Positions 47,195 through 54,290 of a stretch of 64,000 bases of DNA are shown in pieces (the stretch's first letter is position 1; each line of letters begins with the position of its first letter). Origin of the DNA: Lacinutrix sp. Hel_I_90 (GTDB lineage Bacteria > Bacteroidota > Bacteroidia > Flavobacteriales > Flavobacteriaceae); assembly GCF_000934685.1 (NCBI RefSeq), contig NZ_JYNQ01000001.1:3323501-3387500 (forward strand), given 5' to 3'. The notes under the pieces are model-generated. The model made no database searches and was not told where the DNA came from. It was given only the letters and a program-made list of their open reading frames with translations. The translations under genes and the position numbers were made by a program.

Positions 47195-47605
47195 ATGAAA
47201 GTTACAGTAAGTAGAAGAGCACATTTTAATGCAGCCCATAGATTATACAGAAAAGATTGGAGTCAGGAAAAGAATGATGCCATTTTTGGAAAGTGTAACA
47301 ATCCAAATTTTCATGGACATAATTACGAGTTGATAGCTAGCGTTACCGGAGAAATAGATCAGGAAACGGGCTATGTTATAGATGTAAAAGTTTTAAAAGA
47401 TATTATTAAAACTGAAATTGAAGACGCTTTTGATCATAAAAATCTAAATTTAGATGTCCCTGAATTTAAGGAATTGAATCCAACAGCAGAAAATATCGTT
47501 GTGATTATTCATCAAAAAATCAAATCAAAATTAGAGTCCAACCTTGATTTAGAAGTGACACTTTATGAAACACCGCGTAATTTTGTAAGCTATTCAGGTA
47601 AATAA
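47195..47605 (+). CDS. queD: 6-carboxytetrahydropterin synthase-like protein (QueD/PTPS family)
   Basis: A 136-residue T-fold enzyme. The zinc ligands are His in HFNAAHRL (about residue 15) and the pair in NFHGHNYEL (about 38-46), and the catalytic cysteine is in FGKCNNP (about 33). It would convert dihydroneopterin triphosphate towards queuosine or a tetrahydrobiopterin-like product. It is followed directly by manA with one base between the genes, so they are co-transcribed. Confidence 0.9.
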   Translation: MKVTVSRRAHFNAAHRLYRKDWSQEKNDAIFGKCNNPNFHGHNYELIASVTGEIDQETGYVIDVKVLKDIIKTEIEDAFDHKNLNLDVPEFKELNPTAENIVVIIHQKIKSKLESNLDLEVTLYETPRNFVSYSGK

Positions 47606-47606
47606 T

Positions 47607-48581
47607 ATGATTAATAAACTCTATCCACTAAAGTTTAAGCCCATTCTTAAAGATAAAATTTGGGGAGGCAAAAAGCTGGATGCCTTGTTAAATAAAAAAA
47701 GCGACTCTGTTACTCTTGGAGAAAGTTGGGAGATTAGTGATGTTGAGGGTGATAACTCAAGAGTTGTTAATGGCGCTTTTAAAAATAAATCACTTAAATC
47801 TTTGTTAGAGCAGTACCAATCAGATTTAATTGGTGAAAAGAATTATAAAGTCTATGGTAATAAATTTCCATTACTTATTAAATTTATTGACGCTAAGGAA
47901 GATTTATCTATTCAATTGCACCCTAATGATACATTAGCAGCAAAACGCCATAATTCCTTCGGGAAAACCGAAATGTGGTATGTCATGCAGGCAGATGATA
48001 ATGCTAATATTATTGTGGGATTTAATCAAGAAGTAACACCCGAAGTCTATTTACAGCATTTAGAAGACAAAACACTTACAGAAATATTAAATTTTGATAA
48101 AGTAAAAACAGGAGATGCTTATTTTATTGATGTTGGTAGGGTACATGCTATAGGTGCAGGCGTTTTATTAGCCGAAATACAACAAACGAGTGATATTACC
48201 TATCGTATTTACGATTGGGACCGGATGGATAGTGAAGGTAATGCACGTGAGTTACATAACGATTTAGCTTTAGAAGCCATCAATTTTAAGATGAAAGATG
48301 ATTTTAGAGTGCAGTATTCAAAAGCTAAAAACAAGTCTAGTGAAATGGTAGCTTGTCCCTATTTTACAGTGAATCATTTACTGGTAACTAACAAAACACT
48401 TCAGAAGAAAAACACCTTCGATTCTTTTATTATCTATCTCTGTGTAGATGGTGCAGCCACTATTAAAGTAAACAACCATTCTGAAACATTATTAAAAGGC
48501 GAAACCTTGTTAATACCAGCCTGTTTCATGTCTTATGAAATTAGTGCAGAAAAAGCAACGTTATTAGAAGTTTATGTTTAA
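47607..48581 (+). CDS. manA: Mannose-6-phosphate isomerase, class I
   Basis: A 324-residue zinc-dependent cupin enzyme that interconverts mannose-6-P and fructose-6-P. Recognisable are GESWEISD, the zinc-binding QLHPND (about 109-114), FGKTEMWYVMQ and GRVHAIGAGVLLAEIQQTSD with R-x-YDW. It is the short form common in Firmicutes and Bacteroidota. It feeds sugar nucleotide synthesis for exopolysaccharide or glycans, or allows mannose use. Confidence 0.93.
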   Translation: MINKLYPLKFKPILKDKIWGGKKLDALLNKKSDSVTLGESWEISDVEGDNSRVVNGAFKNKSLKSLLEQYQSDLIGEKNYKVYGNKFPLLIKFIDAKEDLSIQLHPNDTLAAKRHNSFGKTEMWYVMQADDNANIIVGFNQEVTPEVYLQHLEDKTLTEILNFDKVKTGDAYFIDVGRVHAIGAGVLLAEIQQTSDITYRIYDWDRMDSEGNARELHNDLALEAINFKMKDDFRVQYSKAKNKSSEMVACPYFTVNHLLVTNKTLQKKNTFDSFIIYLCVDGAATIKVNNHSETLLKGETLLIPACFMSYEISAEKATLLEVYV

Positions 48582-48608
48582 TTTTGCGCAAAATTAAATT
48601 TTAGTATT

Positions 48609-48875
48609 ATGGCAAATAAAAGAGACCTAAAAAAAGACATCAATTATGTTTTAGGTGACATTATTGAAGCAGTTTATGTTTGGGAGTACTCAAACCCATC
48701 TAAAGACGCAAAGGATAGTGAAAAAATCATTGACGACGCAATTGTAACTTTTGACGATTTAATAGCAAGAGTTAATGCTAATAATGTAGAAAATAAAAAA
48801 GCACACTTTAAGTCAATCAACTCAGAATTAGAGACTAAAGGACGTGAACTTATCGAAAGAATAAATAAGCTTTAA
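48609..48875 (+). CDS. Small conserved-looking helical protein
   Basis: An 88-residue soluble protein (MANKRDLKKDINYVLGDII...), rich in Lys, Asp and Glu and predicted to be all-helical. I do not recognise a named family, but similar short proteins occur in many flavobacteria. There is no signal peptide. It starts 27 bp after manA and may be the last gene of that operon. It is followed by tRNA-Thr with its own strong promoter. Confidence 0.7.
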   Translation: MANKRDLKKDINYVLGDIIEAVYVWEYSNPSKDAKDSEKIIDDAIVTFDDLIARVNANNVENKKAHFKSINSELETKGRELIERINKL

Positions 48876-48891
48876 AATTTTTAAAAAAATG

Positions 48892-48922
48892 TTTGTAAAT
48901 ATGAAATTGAAATTTATATTTG
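48892..48922 (+). promoter_or_regulatory. Consensus promoter of tRNA-Thr
   Basis: TTTG (48892-48895), 19 bp, TATATTTG (48915-48922): an exact match to the flavobacterial TTTG-N19-TAnnTTTG consensus, ending 11 bp before the tRNA. It is one of the best promoters in the window. Confidence 0.85.
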
Positions 48923-48932
48923 CACTCGTTTC

Positions 48933-49006
48933 GCCGATGTAGCTCAGCTGGCTAGAGCAGCTGATTTGTAATCAGCAGGTCGTGGGTTCGAGTCCCTCCA
49001 TCGGCT
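48933..49006 (+). tRNA. tRNA-Thr (UGU), second copy
   Basis: Identical in all 74 positions to the gene at 30054-30127; anticodon loop TTTGTAA. It is a single-gene unit between its own promoter and a terminator. Confidence 0.97.
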
Positions 49007-49011
49007 CTAAC

Positions 49012-49044
49012 AAACTCCAATCATTTTATGGTTGGAGTTTTTTT
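49012..49044 (+). terminator. Intrinsic terminator after tRNA-Thr
   Basis: ACTCCAATCA and TGGTTGGAGT pair (one G-T) and a T7 tract follows. It starts 6 bp after the tRNA. Confidence 0.8.
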
Positions 49045-49061
49045 ATGCCATTGCTTAAAAT

Positions 49062-49090
49062 AAAAAAAGCCTTTCAATAAAGAAAGGCTT
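49062..49090 (-). terminator. Intrinsic terminator of the DUF4369 gene
   Basis: AAGCCTTTC / GAAAGGCTT stem; on the minus strand it is followed by T7. It lies just past the 3' end of the minus-strand lipoprotein gene. Confidence 0.8.
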
Positions 49091-49122
49091 GATTCTATGA
49101 AAATTAAGAATGTAAATTAGGC

Positions 49123-49827
49123 TTATTGCTCTTCTTGCTTTATTCTATCTACGAAGCGTTGTAATGCTTTTCCATATAGAGAGGCTTTAATATTTGGTGT
49201 CAACGAATTGTTTACAGTGTCTAGAAGTTTAATATTAGCATTGTACAGTTCTGTTAAAGCTAAATAAGGAGCGACTTCGCTATCTTTATTATTAATAGCA
49301 AAATTAACAGTGTAAAGGTATTTTCGTCTCTCCAGATTTTTATAGGCTTTTTCAGTTTTAAACACTAAAGCGGTATCCTGAGCTTTTGCTGCATCAAAAT
49401 TTTCTTTTATTAAATCTAAATTCTGATTATTGAATTTTGACAATACAAGTCTGTATTCATTTAAAACATCTTGCTGTTTAGAACCAGTCACTTTAGCATC
49501 AAAAACAAAGTTTTTAAGCGTCGTGTTAATTTCTGTGATGCCTTTGTTACCAAAAAAAGAGATTCTATCGTCAAGATTATCATTTTTATTAAGATATAAA
49601 AAGAAGAGTTCAGGTTCAATAATGTCACTTTCTAATTCAAATTGTGAATTGCCATCAATTTTTAAAGAATCAACGGTTATTAACAAACTATCTTTAGCTT
49701 TCTTTAAATAGACTGTTCCTTTTTTTAAGCCTTTAATGTTTCCTTTTACAATAAGTTTGTCTGATGTTGTCTCATTTCCACAAGAGAACAAAAAACATAA
49801 ACAGGCTAATACTATTAATTTTTGCAT
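49123..49827 (-). CDS. DUF4369 domain lipoprotein
   Basis: A 234-residue lipoprotein (MQKLIVLACLCFLFSC, Cys16). The N-terminal part VKGNIKGLKKGTVYLKKAKDSLLITVDSLKIDGNSQFELE fits the DUF4369 beta-sandwich that usually precedes a thioredoxin-like domain in Bacteroidota. Here the C-terminal thioredoxin part is missing, and a helical region (about 110-234) with no CxxC takes its place. It is probably a periplasmic structural protein. It lies 53 bp downstream of the DUF819 gene and may be co-transcribed. Confidence 0.75.
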   Translation of the reverse strand: MQKLIVLACLCFLFSCGNETTSDKLIVKGNIKGLKKGTVYLKKAKDSLLITVDSLKIDGNSQFELESDIIEPELFFLYLNKNDNLDDRISFFGNKGITEINTTLKNFVFDAKVTGSKQQDVLNEYRLVLSKFNNQNLDLIKENFDAAKAQDTALVFKTEKAYKNLERRKYLYTVNFAINNKDSEVAPYLALTELYNANIKLLDTVNNSLTPNIKASLYGKALQRFVDRIKQEEQ

Positions 49828-49880
49828 GTGTTTTTATTTGATTTTAAGAGCGCAAATATGCTATAAAAATTGTTTAAATA

Positions 49881-51191
49881 CTAACCGGCAGCAGCTAATT
49901 CCATTAAAATAGTACAACCTATTGCAGCTATGGTTCCAACGGCATAGCCAAAAACAGCCAATAATACCCCAACAGTAGCTAACGAAGGATGAAATGCTGA
50001 TGCCACTATTGGAGCCGACGCTGCGCCACCAACATTAGCTTGGCTACCTACAGCTAAGAAAAAATAAGGGGCCTTAATAAACTTCGCTACAATTATTAAT
50101 AATAAGGCATGTATGCTCATCCAAATAATACCAACAGCAATGAGCCCAGCATTATCAAAAATAAGCGTTAAATCCATTTTCATACCAATAGAAGCGACAA
50201 GTATGTAAATAAATACACTGCCATATTTACTAGCACCAGCGCCTTCATAATTTCTGGCTTTGGTAAACGATAATAGTATCGCAATAATAGTAGAGATACT
50301 TATCATCCAAAAGAAGGTAGAGCCTAGAAAAGTGAATATGTTTTTAGTTGTTGGTGATTCTATATTGGAAACGAGTCTTTCGAAAAAAGGCGCTAAGAAA
50401 CTTGCCGATAAATGCGCCATGCCTACAGAGCCAAATGCGATAGCCGCTATAATCATTAAGTCTGTTAATGAAGCATCCCTTTTTATTTTTGCCGAAAAGG
50501 TTGACACTTTTTCTTTTAATTCTTCAATGGACGAATTATCTGCTTTTAACCATTTGTTAATACGATCAGATTTTCCAATTCCAATAAGTAAAACGGCCAT
50601 CCATACATTGGCTACCACAATATCGACAAATACCATTGTACCATATTTTGCTTGGTTGAAACCGTATATTTCTAGCATAGCAGTTTGGTTCGCGCCACCA
50701 CCTATCCAGCTTCCAGCTAAGGTTGATAATCCCCTCCAAACCGCATCAGGTCCCGCGCCTCCTACAGTTTCTGGAGAGACCATGGAAATTAATAATATAG
50801 CAATGGGGCCACCTATTACAATACCTATAGTTCCAGTAAAAAACATCACTAACGCCCGCCAACCTAAATTGAAAACGGCTTTTAAATCAATGCTTAATGT
50901 CATTAATACCAATGCAGCAGGCAATAAGTAACGACTAGCTACAAAATAGAGATTAGATTTACCAGTAACTATTTCTCCAGCGTCAGATGTTGATTCCCAT
51001 TCAGGAGCAATCAAACCAATAGTTGTAAATAAAGCAGGTACCATATAAGCCATAAAAAGGCCAGGCACAATTTTATAAAACTTTTCCCAAAAACCACCTT
51101 TTAGTGATTCCGTATAAAATATAAATCCTAAGCTTATCATCAATACACCAAAAATGACAGTGTCATTGGTAAATAAAGGGGTTGTGTTCAT
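49881..51191 (-). CDS. DUF819 family integral membrane protein
   Basis: A 436-residue protein with about eleven TM helices. Family landmarks are GLFMAYMVPALFTTIGLI, the conserved SWIGGGANQTAMLEIYG (about 165-181) and, near the end, GSQANVGGAASAPIVASAFHPSLATVGVLLAVFGYAVGT. This repeated N/G-rich half-site arrangement looks like an ion or small-solute carrier of the gltS/YjcL type, though the substrate is unknown. Its promoter region faces the small-RNA array at 51.26-51.82 kb. Confidence 0.8.
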   Translation of the reverse strand: MNTTPLFTNDTVIFGVLMISLGFIFYTESLKGGFWEKFYKIVPGLFMAYMVPALFTTIGLIAPEWESTSDAGEIVTGKSNLYFVASRYLLPAALVLMTLSIDLKAVFNLGWRALVMFFTGTIGIVIGGPIAILLISMVSPETVGGAGPDAVWRGLSTLAGSWIGGGANQTAMLEIYGFNQAKYGTMVFVDIVVANVWMAVLLIGIGKSDRINKWLKADNSSIEELKEKVSTFSAKIKRDASLTDLMIIAAIAFGSVGMAHLSASFLAPFFERLVSNIESPTTKNIFTFLGSTFFWMISISTIIAILLSFTKARNYEGAGASKYGSVFIYILVASIGMKMDLTLIFDNAGLIAVGIIWMSIHALLLIIVAKFIKAPYFFLAVGSQANVGGAASAPIVASAFHPSLATVGVLLAVFGYAVGTIAAIGCTILMELAAAG

Positions 51192-51258
51192 TTTTTGTTT
51201 GTTTTAGTGCACGCAAAATAGCAAATTAAAACAGGATAAAAAAGAAGTAAAAACAAAG

Positions 51259-51276
51259 TTTGGCATACTAATTGAA
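51259..51276 (+). promoter_or_regulatory. Sigma54-like promoter of sRNA copy A
   Basis: TTTGGCATACTAATTGAA: GG at 51262 and the -12 G at 51274 are 12 bp apart, as in sigma54 promoters (TTGGCAC-N5-TTGCA). The -12 dinucleotide is GA where the consensus has GC, as in copies B and C. Confidence 0.65.
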
Positions 51277-51286
51277 TTATTCTAAT

Positions 51287-51403
51287 AGTAATTACTTACA
51301 GTGACTTTTTTAAAGTGTGGTTACTTTAAACAACGAGTAGTAATTATAAAATTTTTGGTTGGTTAGTATGAAAAAGCATTCCTTATGGAATGCTTTTTCT
51401 ATT
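51287..51403 (+). ncRNA. Putative tandem small RNA, copy A
   Basis: Predicted start about 12 nt after the -12 element, end in the terminator T-tract; about 117 nt. The outer stem is TAATTACTTAC (51289-51299) with GTAGTAATTA (51337-51346), one bulge. The inner stem TTTAAAGT (51309-51316) pairs with ACTTTAAA (51323-51330) and closes the loop GTGGTT. The unpaired linker TTTTTGGTTGGTTAGTA (51352-51368) is identical in all three copies. The terminator is AAAAAGCATTCC / GGAATGCTTTTT (51371-51398). No ORF of note is inside. Boundaries are inferred, not measured. Confidence 0.7.
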
Positions 51404-51460
51404 TGTATTATAAAGTCTAAAAATGTGTTAATACTTGCTGTTTTTAGTCCTAAAAATCAT

Positions 51461-51477
51461 TTTGGCACACAAATTGA
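51461..51477 (+). promoter_or_regulatory. Sigma54-like promoter of sRNA copy B
   Basis: TTTGGCACACAAATTGA: GG at 51464 and G at 51476, spacing 12, matching the conserved -24/-12 geometry. The -24 half (TTTGGCAC) is an exact consensus match. Confidence 0.7.
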
Positions 51478-51488
51478 AATCTAATAAA

Positions 51489-51605
51489 CGAGTTAACTAC
51501 AATGACGCTTTTAGAGTGTGGTTACTTTAAAAGAAGAGTGGTTAATTTCATATTTTTTGGTTGGTTAGTAAGAAACAGCATTCTAAATAGGATGCTGTTT
51601 CTATT
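51489..51605 (+). ncRNA. Putative tandem small RNA, copy B
   Basis: About 117 nt. The outer stem GTTAACTAC (51492-51500) pairs with GTGGTTAAT (51538-51546) using two G-T pairs. The inner stem CTTTTAGAGT (51508-51517) pairs with ACTTTAAAAG (51524-51533), again around GTGGTT. The linker TTTTTGGTTGGTTAGTA lies at 51554-51570. The terminator GAAACAGCATTC / GGATGCTGTTTC (51572-51601) differs in sequence from copies A and C but keeps the structure. The stems differ from copy A at many positions while pairing is kept. Confidence 0.7.
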
Positions 51606-51668
51606 TAGTGGCCCTAGTAAATGTTAAATATTTCGCAAAAAACGCTACGGCTGGGTACAACAAATAGG

Positions 51669-51685
51669 TTTGGCACGTTAGTTGA
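51669..51685 (+). promoter_or_regulatory. Sigma54-like promoter of sRNA copy C
   Basis: TTTGGCACGTTAGTTGA: GG at 51672 and G at 51684, spacing 12. TTGGCACG is a full match to the -24 half. The -12 half is TTGA, as in the other copies. Confidence 0.7.
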
Positions 51686-51696
51686 AATATAGATGG

Positions 51697-51814
51697 TATA
51701 ATTATCTACAGAGATTAGTTTAGGGTGTGGTTACCTTAATCTAGGAGTGATAATTATCATATTTTTGGTTGGTTAGTATGAAAAAGCATCTCTCTCTGAG
51801 ATGCTTTTTCTATT
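51697..51814 (+). ncRNA. Putative tandem small RNA, copy C
   Basis: About 118 nt. The outer stem ATAATTATC (51698-51706) pairs perfectly with GATAATTAT (51749-51757). The inner stem TTAGGGT (51720-51726) pairs with ACCTTAA (51733-51739, one G-T) and closes the same GTGGTT loop. The linker TTTTTGGTTGGTTAGTA lies at 51762-51778. The terminator is AAAAAGCATCTC / GAGATGCTTTTT (51781-51809). It lies 202 and 208 bp in the series of copies, with short non-conserved spacers between. Confidence 0.7.
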
Positions 51815-51832
51815 ATGGTAGGTTTAACACTA

Positions 51833-51860
51833 AAAAGCCTCTCGATATCGAGAGGCTTTT
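51833..51860 (-). terminator. Intrinsic terminator of the alpha/beta hydrolase gene
   Basis: A perfect palindrome AAAAGCCTCTCGA / TCGAGAGGCTTTT; on the minus strand it is followed by TTTTTAG. It lies 20 bp past the stop codon of the minus-strand hydrolase. Confidence 0.85.
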
Positions 51861-51879
51861 GCTATAGGGTATGTAGTTT

Positions 51880-52806
51880 TTATTTTATAAAGTCTACAAT
51901 ACTATCAAATAAATCTGCAGATAGTGCTCTTGAAGATTCGTTATAAGACTTTGAATTCTCTAAATTATCACCTTCTATAGGCACGAGAACATGATTCATT
52001 TTTTCAATAATTTTTAATGTCGCTTTTGGTGCAGCATCTTTTAGTAATTCAGCTTCAGCCTCAGAAACTTGTAAGTCTTTTGTGCCATTAATAATTAGAA
52101 TAGGCATGTCAAGCTTTTTAATCTCTTCTTGAGGTTTGTAATACATCCAATTCGAAATAAAAGGTTGTATCTGCTTATTAAAAATGGAAGCCAGAGCGGG
52201 AGGGAAGTCATTAGTTGTTTTTCCATCAGCCAATAGTTTAAAAACACGTTTGGTATCTTCAATAAGCATGGGCGCTGTTTTTTCAACTTGTTCTATAATT
52301 ACCTGGTCTATAGATTGTCCTGCACCTGCCAATGAGATAAAACCGTCTGCCTTGTCTTTTGCTGCTAAAATACCAACTAAACTACCTTGACTGTGTCCAA
52401 TAACATAAATTTTATTAAATGTATCCTTAGCTTTAAAATAGTCAATGACCGAAGCCGCATCTTTTACAAAATCATCAAACATGATGTTATTATCTACCCT
52501 ACCATTACGTATTTGTTTTACAATGCGTTTGTCGTATCTAAAGGTTGCAATATTTCTATTAGAGAGTCCTTCTGCCAATTTCTTAAGCGCATTTCCCTTT
52601 AAAAAATTCTGATTCCCATTTCTATCTGTAGGCCCTGAACCGGCAATAATGATCACTAAATTAGGTTTTGTAAGGTTATTGGGAGAGAGAAGTGTACCAT
52701 CTATAAACTCATTTATGGCAATATCTCGGGCAGAAAATTTTTTTTCTTGAGAAAATCCCAAATAAAGGCTACCAATTAAAACAAATATTAACAGTTTACT
52801 TTTCAT
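51880..52806 (-). CDS. Exported alpha/beta hydrolase
   Basis: A 308-residue serine hydrolase with a signal peptide (MKSKLLIFVLIGSLYLGFSQ). The oxyanion-hole region is VIIIAGSGPTDRNGNQ (about 50-65), the nucleophile elbow GHSQGS (about 138-143), the acid is probably in INGTKDLQV (about 240-248) and the His in MNHVLVPI. The fold matches serine aminopeptidase S33-like esterases. Substrate unknown; it probably acts in the periplasm. The 487-bp region upstream contains direct repeats and a candidate small RNA. Confidence 0.85.
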   Translation of the reverse strand: MKSKLLIFVLIGSLYLGFSQEKKFSARDIAINEFIDGTLLSPNNLTKPNLVIIIAGSGPTDRNGNQNFLKGNALKKLAEGLSNRNIATFRYDKRIVKQIRNGRVDNNIMFDDFVKDAASVIDYFKAKDTFNKIYVIGHSQGSLVGILAAKDKADGFISLAGAGQSIDQVIIEQVEKTAPMLIEDTKRVFKLLADGKTTNDFPPALASIFNKQIQPFISNWMYYKPQEEIKKLDMPILIINGTKDLQVSEAEAELLKDAAPKATLKIIEKMNHVLVPIEGDNLENSKSYNESSRALSADLFDSIVDFIK

Positions 52807-52922
52807 AATTTAAATGTTTATAACACGATAGTATTTCAAATTGAGTGCCAAAGAATATAATTATGAGCTAATTTACATTAATTATTTTGACCTAAAAGGA
52901 GCGATCGTTTTTTATAAAAGAG

Positions 52923-52985
52923 GTATTTCATCGATAATTAAGTGTTTTTAATCGGGTTTTGTTAAAATTTTATGTATTTCATCGA
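52923..52985. repeat. 12-bp direct repeat GTATTTCATCGA
   Basis: GTATTTCATCGA occurs at 52923-52934 and 52974-52985, 51 bp apart (about five helical turns), upstream of the minus-strand hydrolase start and of the candidate RNA. The copies are followed by similar AATTA/ATTA. This is a pattern compatible with a pair of operator sites. Confidence 0.55.
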
Positions 52986-53078
52986 AATTACGGACTCTTA
53001 AACGTCTAAATTCAAATTTCTACCCTACATTTGAAGTGTACTAGAATACATACTTTTAGTTCAATGGATTAATTAATT

Positions 53079-53086
53079 AATATTTG
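53079..53086 (+). promoter_or_regulatory. Possible -7 element of the orphan RNA
   Basis: AATATTTG is one mismatch from TAnnTTTG, with TTAG (53056-53059) 19 bp upstream in place of TTTG. A second -7 match, TACATTTG, is at 53026-53033 without a -33 partner. Confidence 0.35.
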
Positions 53087-53091
53087 CAGCG

Positions 53092-53180
53092 CTTTTTAGT
53101 CGATATAGAGACCCTAAATCTACGAAAAACATATAATTGCAAATAACGGAAAGCCGAAGTTGAGGGACTTCGGCTTTTTT
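53092..53180 (+). ncRNA. Candidate small RNA with orphan terminator
   Basis: A strong intrinsic terminator (AAAGCCGAAGT / ACTTCGGCTTT, T6; 53150-53180) lies in a gap where no + strand gene precedes it: the flanking genes are both on the minus strand. Together with the promoter-like motif above this implies a short + strand transcript of about 90-150 nt. No known RNA family was recognised, and no ORF is inside. The start is a guess. Confidence 0.45.
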
Positions 53181-53293
53181 GTGTTTGTACGTTTCGTGAA
53201 ATTAGCCTTAGCCTATTCCAGTTTTTATAACTGATGTAAACGAAGCTTCATATCATCCTTATAGACTTAGTGACAAAGAGTAACACTATTACC

Positions 53294-53890
53294 TTATTTA
53301 ATAACGCGAAAAGTGAGATTTATTCTAGGTTGTACCGCTCTTTTTGTTTTTGCTATTTGGTGCAACCAATGGTGTTGTGTTTCACCTTTCATAAGCAGTA
53401 AACTACCAGATTCTAAGCGTATTTTATGCTTTAATGTTTTATCTTTTCTATGTTTTAAATGAAATGTTCTGGCCTCACCAAAACTCACCGAAGCGATAAC
53501 GGGGTTTTGCCCTAAAGCTTTTTCGTTATCGGCGTGCCAACCGTTGCTATCTTGTCCGTTACGATACAAGTTTGCTAAGCAAGTCGTAAAATCAGTATCG
53601 GTAACTGTTTCTATTTTTTGTTTAATTGTTAGTAACGCTTCAGAAAAGAGTTCAGGATGCATGGTGATGTTTGAGTAACGATACGATTTTTTGTTATTCG
53701 CAAAGAGTGCCGTAAGTCTTGGCTGTAAATGCGTTTTTCCAAAAACAGTAATGGCATCCTGTTGCCAGTTGGTTTTTTTAAATATACTTTTAAAATATTG
53801 AAGGGCTTCTGCCTGAGAAAAGAAATTAGGAAAATAACTAATCTCAGCATCGGGTAAATTTAATTTTATTTCTTCTGAAGGAAATAACAT
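53294..53890 (-). CDS. alkB: AlkB-like alpha-ketoglutarate-dependent dioxygenase
   Basis: A 198-residue Fe(II)/2-oxoglutarate dioxygenase that probably repairs alkylated DNA or RNA bases. The first iron ligands are in GWHADNEKAL (HxD, about 130-133), followed by VIASVSFGEARTFHL, the distal His in GETQHHWLHQI and the Arg pair in RINLTFR. It is most like AlkB homologues of the ALKBH2/3 type. The ATG at 53890 is used; the frame upstream overlaps the DoxX gene. It starts 5 bp after the end of the DoxX-like gene, so the two form an operon. Confidence 0.88.
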   Translation of the reverse strand: MLFPSEEIKLNLPDAEISYFPNFFSQAEALQYFKSIFKKTNWQQDAITVFGKTHLQPRLTALFANNKKSYRYSNITMHPELFSEALLTIKQKIETVTDTDFTTCLANLYRNGQDSNGWHADNEKALGQNPVIASVSFGEARTFHLKHRKDKTLKHKIRLESGSLLLMKGETQHHWLHQIAKTKRAVQPRINLTFRVIK

Positions 53891-53895
53891 GTTTT

Positions 53896-54255
53896 TTATA
53901 ATTGCAGATACCAATACGCCCAATACATCAATCCAAATTGTAATGGAATGCGTAAAAGAAGAATCCATCTAGGTATGCCAGCAGACGCTTTTTTGCCAGT
54001 TAACATATAAAAATGCACCATCAAAAAGAACATAAGCATTAAGATAATAACATATATAGATGGGTTTTTTAAGAGCGGAATACATAAGCCTATACCCAGA
54101 ATAATTTCGGCAATACCACTAAGTTTTACCAATAATTTATGATTTGGTAGATACCGTGGCATAATACGTAAGTACGCTTTTGGTTTTATAAAGTGCATAA
54201 TGCCCGCAAAAATATAGATTGCAGCCATTAAGTAAAGATGCCAAGGATATATCAT
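53896..54255 (-). CDS. DoxX-like small membrane protein
   Basis: A 119-residue protein with four TM helices: WHLYLMAAIYIFAGIMHFI, LLVKLSGIAEIILGIGLCI, IYVIILMLMFFLMVHFYML and WILLLRIPLQFGLMYWAYW. The GIMHF and GIAEIILG motifs fit the DoxX/SURF4-like family. Function unknown, perhaps redox-related. Its gene is divergent from the VanX-like gene, with 35 bp between the start codons, and precedes alkB. Confidence 0.8.
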   Translation of the reverse strand: MIYPWHLYLMAAIYIFAGIMHFIKPKAYLRIMPRYLPNHKLLVKLSGIAEIILGIGLCIPLLKNPSIYVIILMLMFFLMVHFYMLTGKKASAGIPRWILLLRIPLQFGLMYWAYWYLQL

Positions 54256-54290
54256 AGGTAAATAAATTTTTCTCTAAATTAGCATATAAA

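Noticed and set aside
50260-50931. 223-codon open frame on the + strand opposite DUF819
   Set aside because: The DUF819 reading has clear TM helices and family motifs; the opposite frame has no such features.
51371-51814. The three terminator-like hairpins as simple gene terminators of DUF819 or the hydrolase
   Set aside because: Neither flanking gene ends there: DUF819 starts at 51191 on the minus strand and the hydrolase has its own terminator at 51833-51860.
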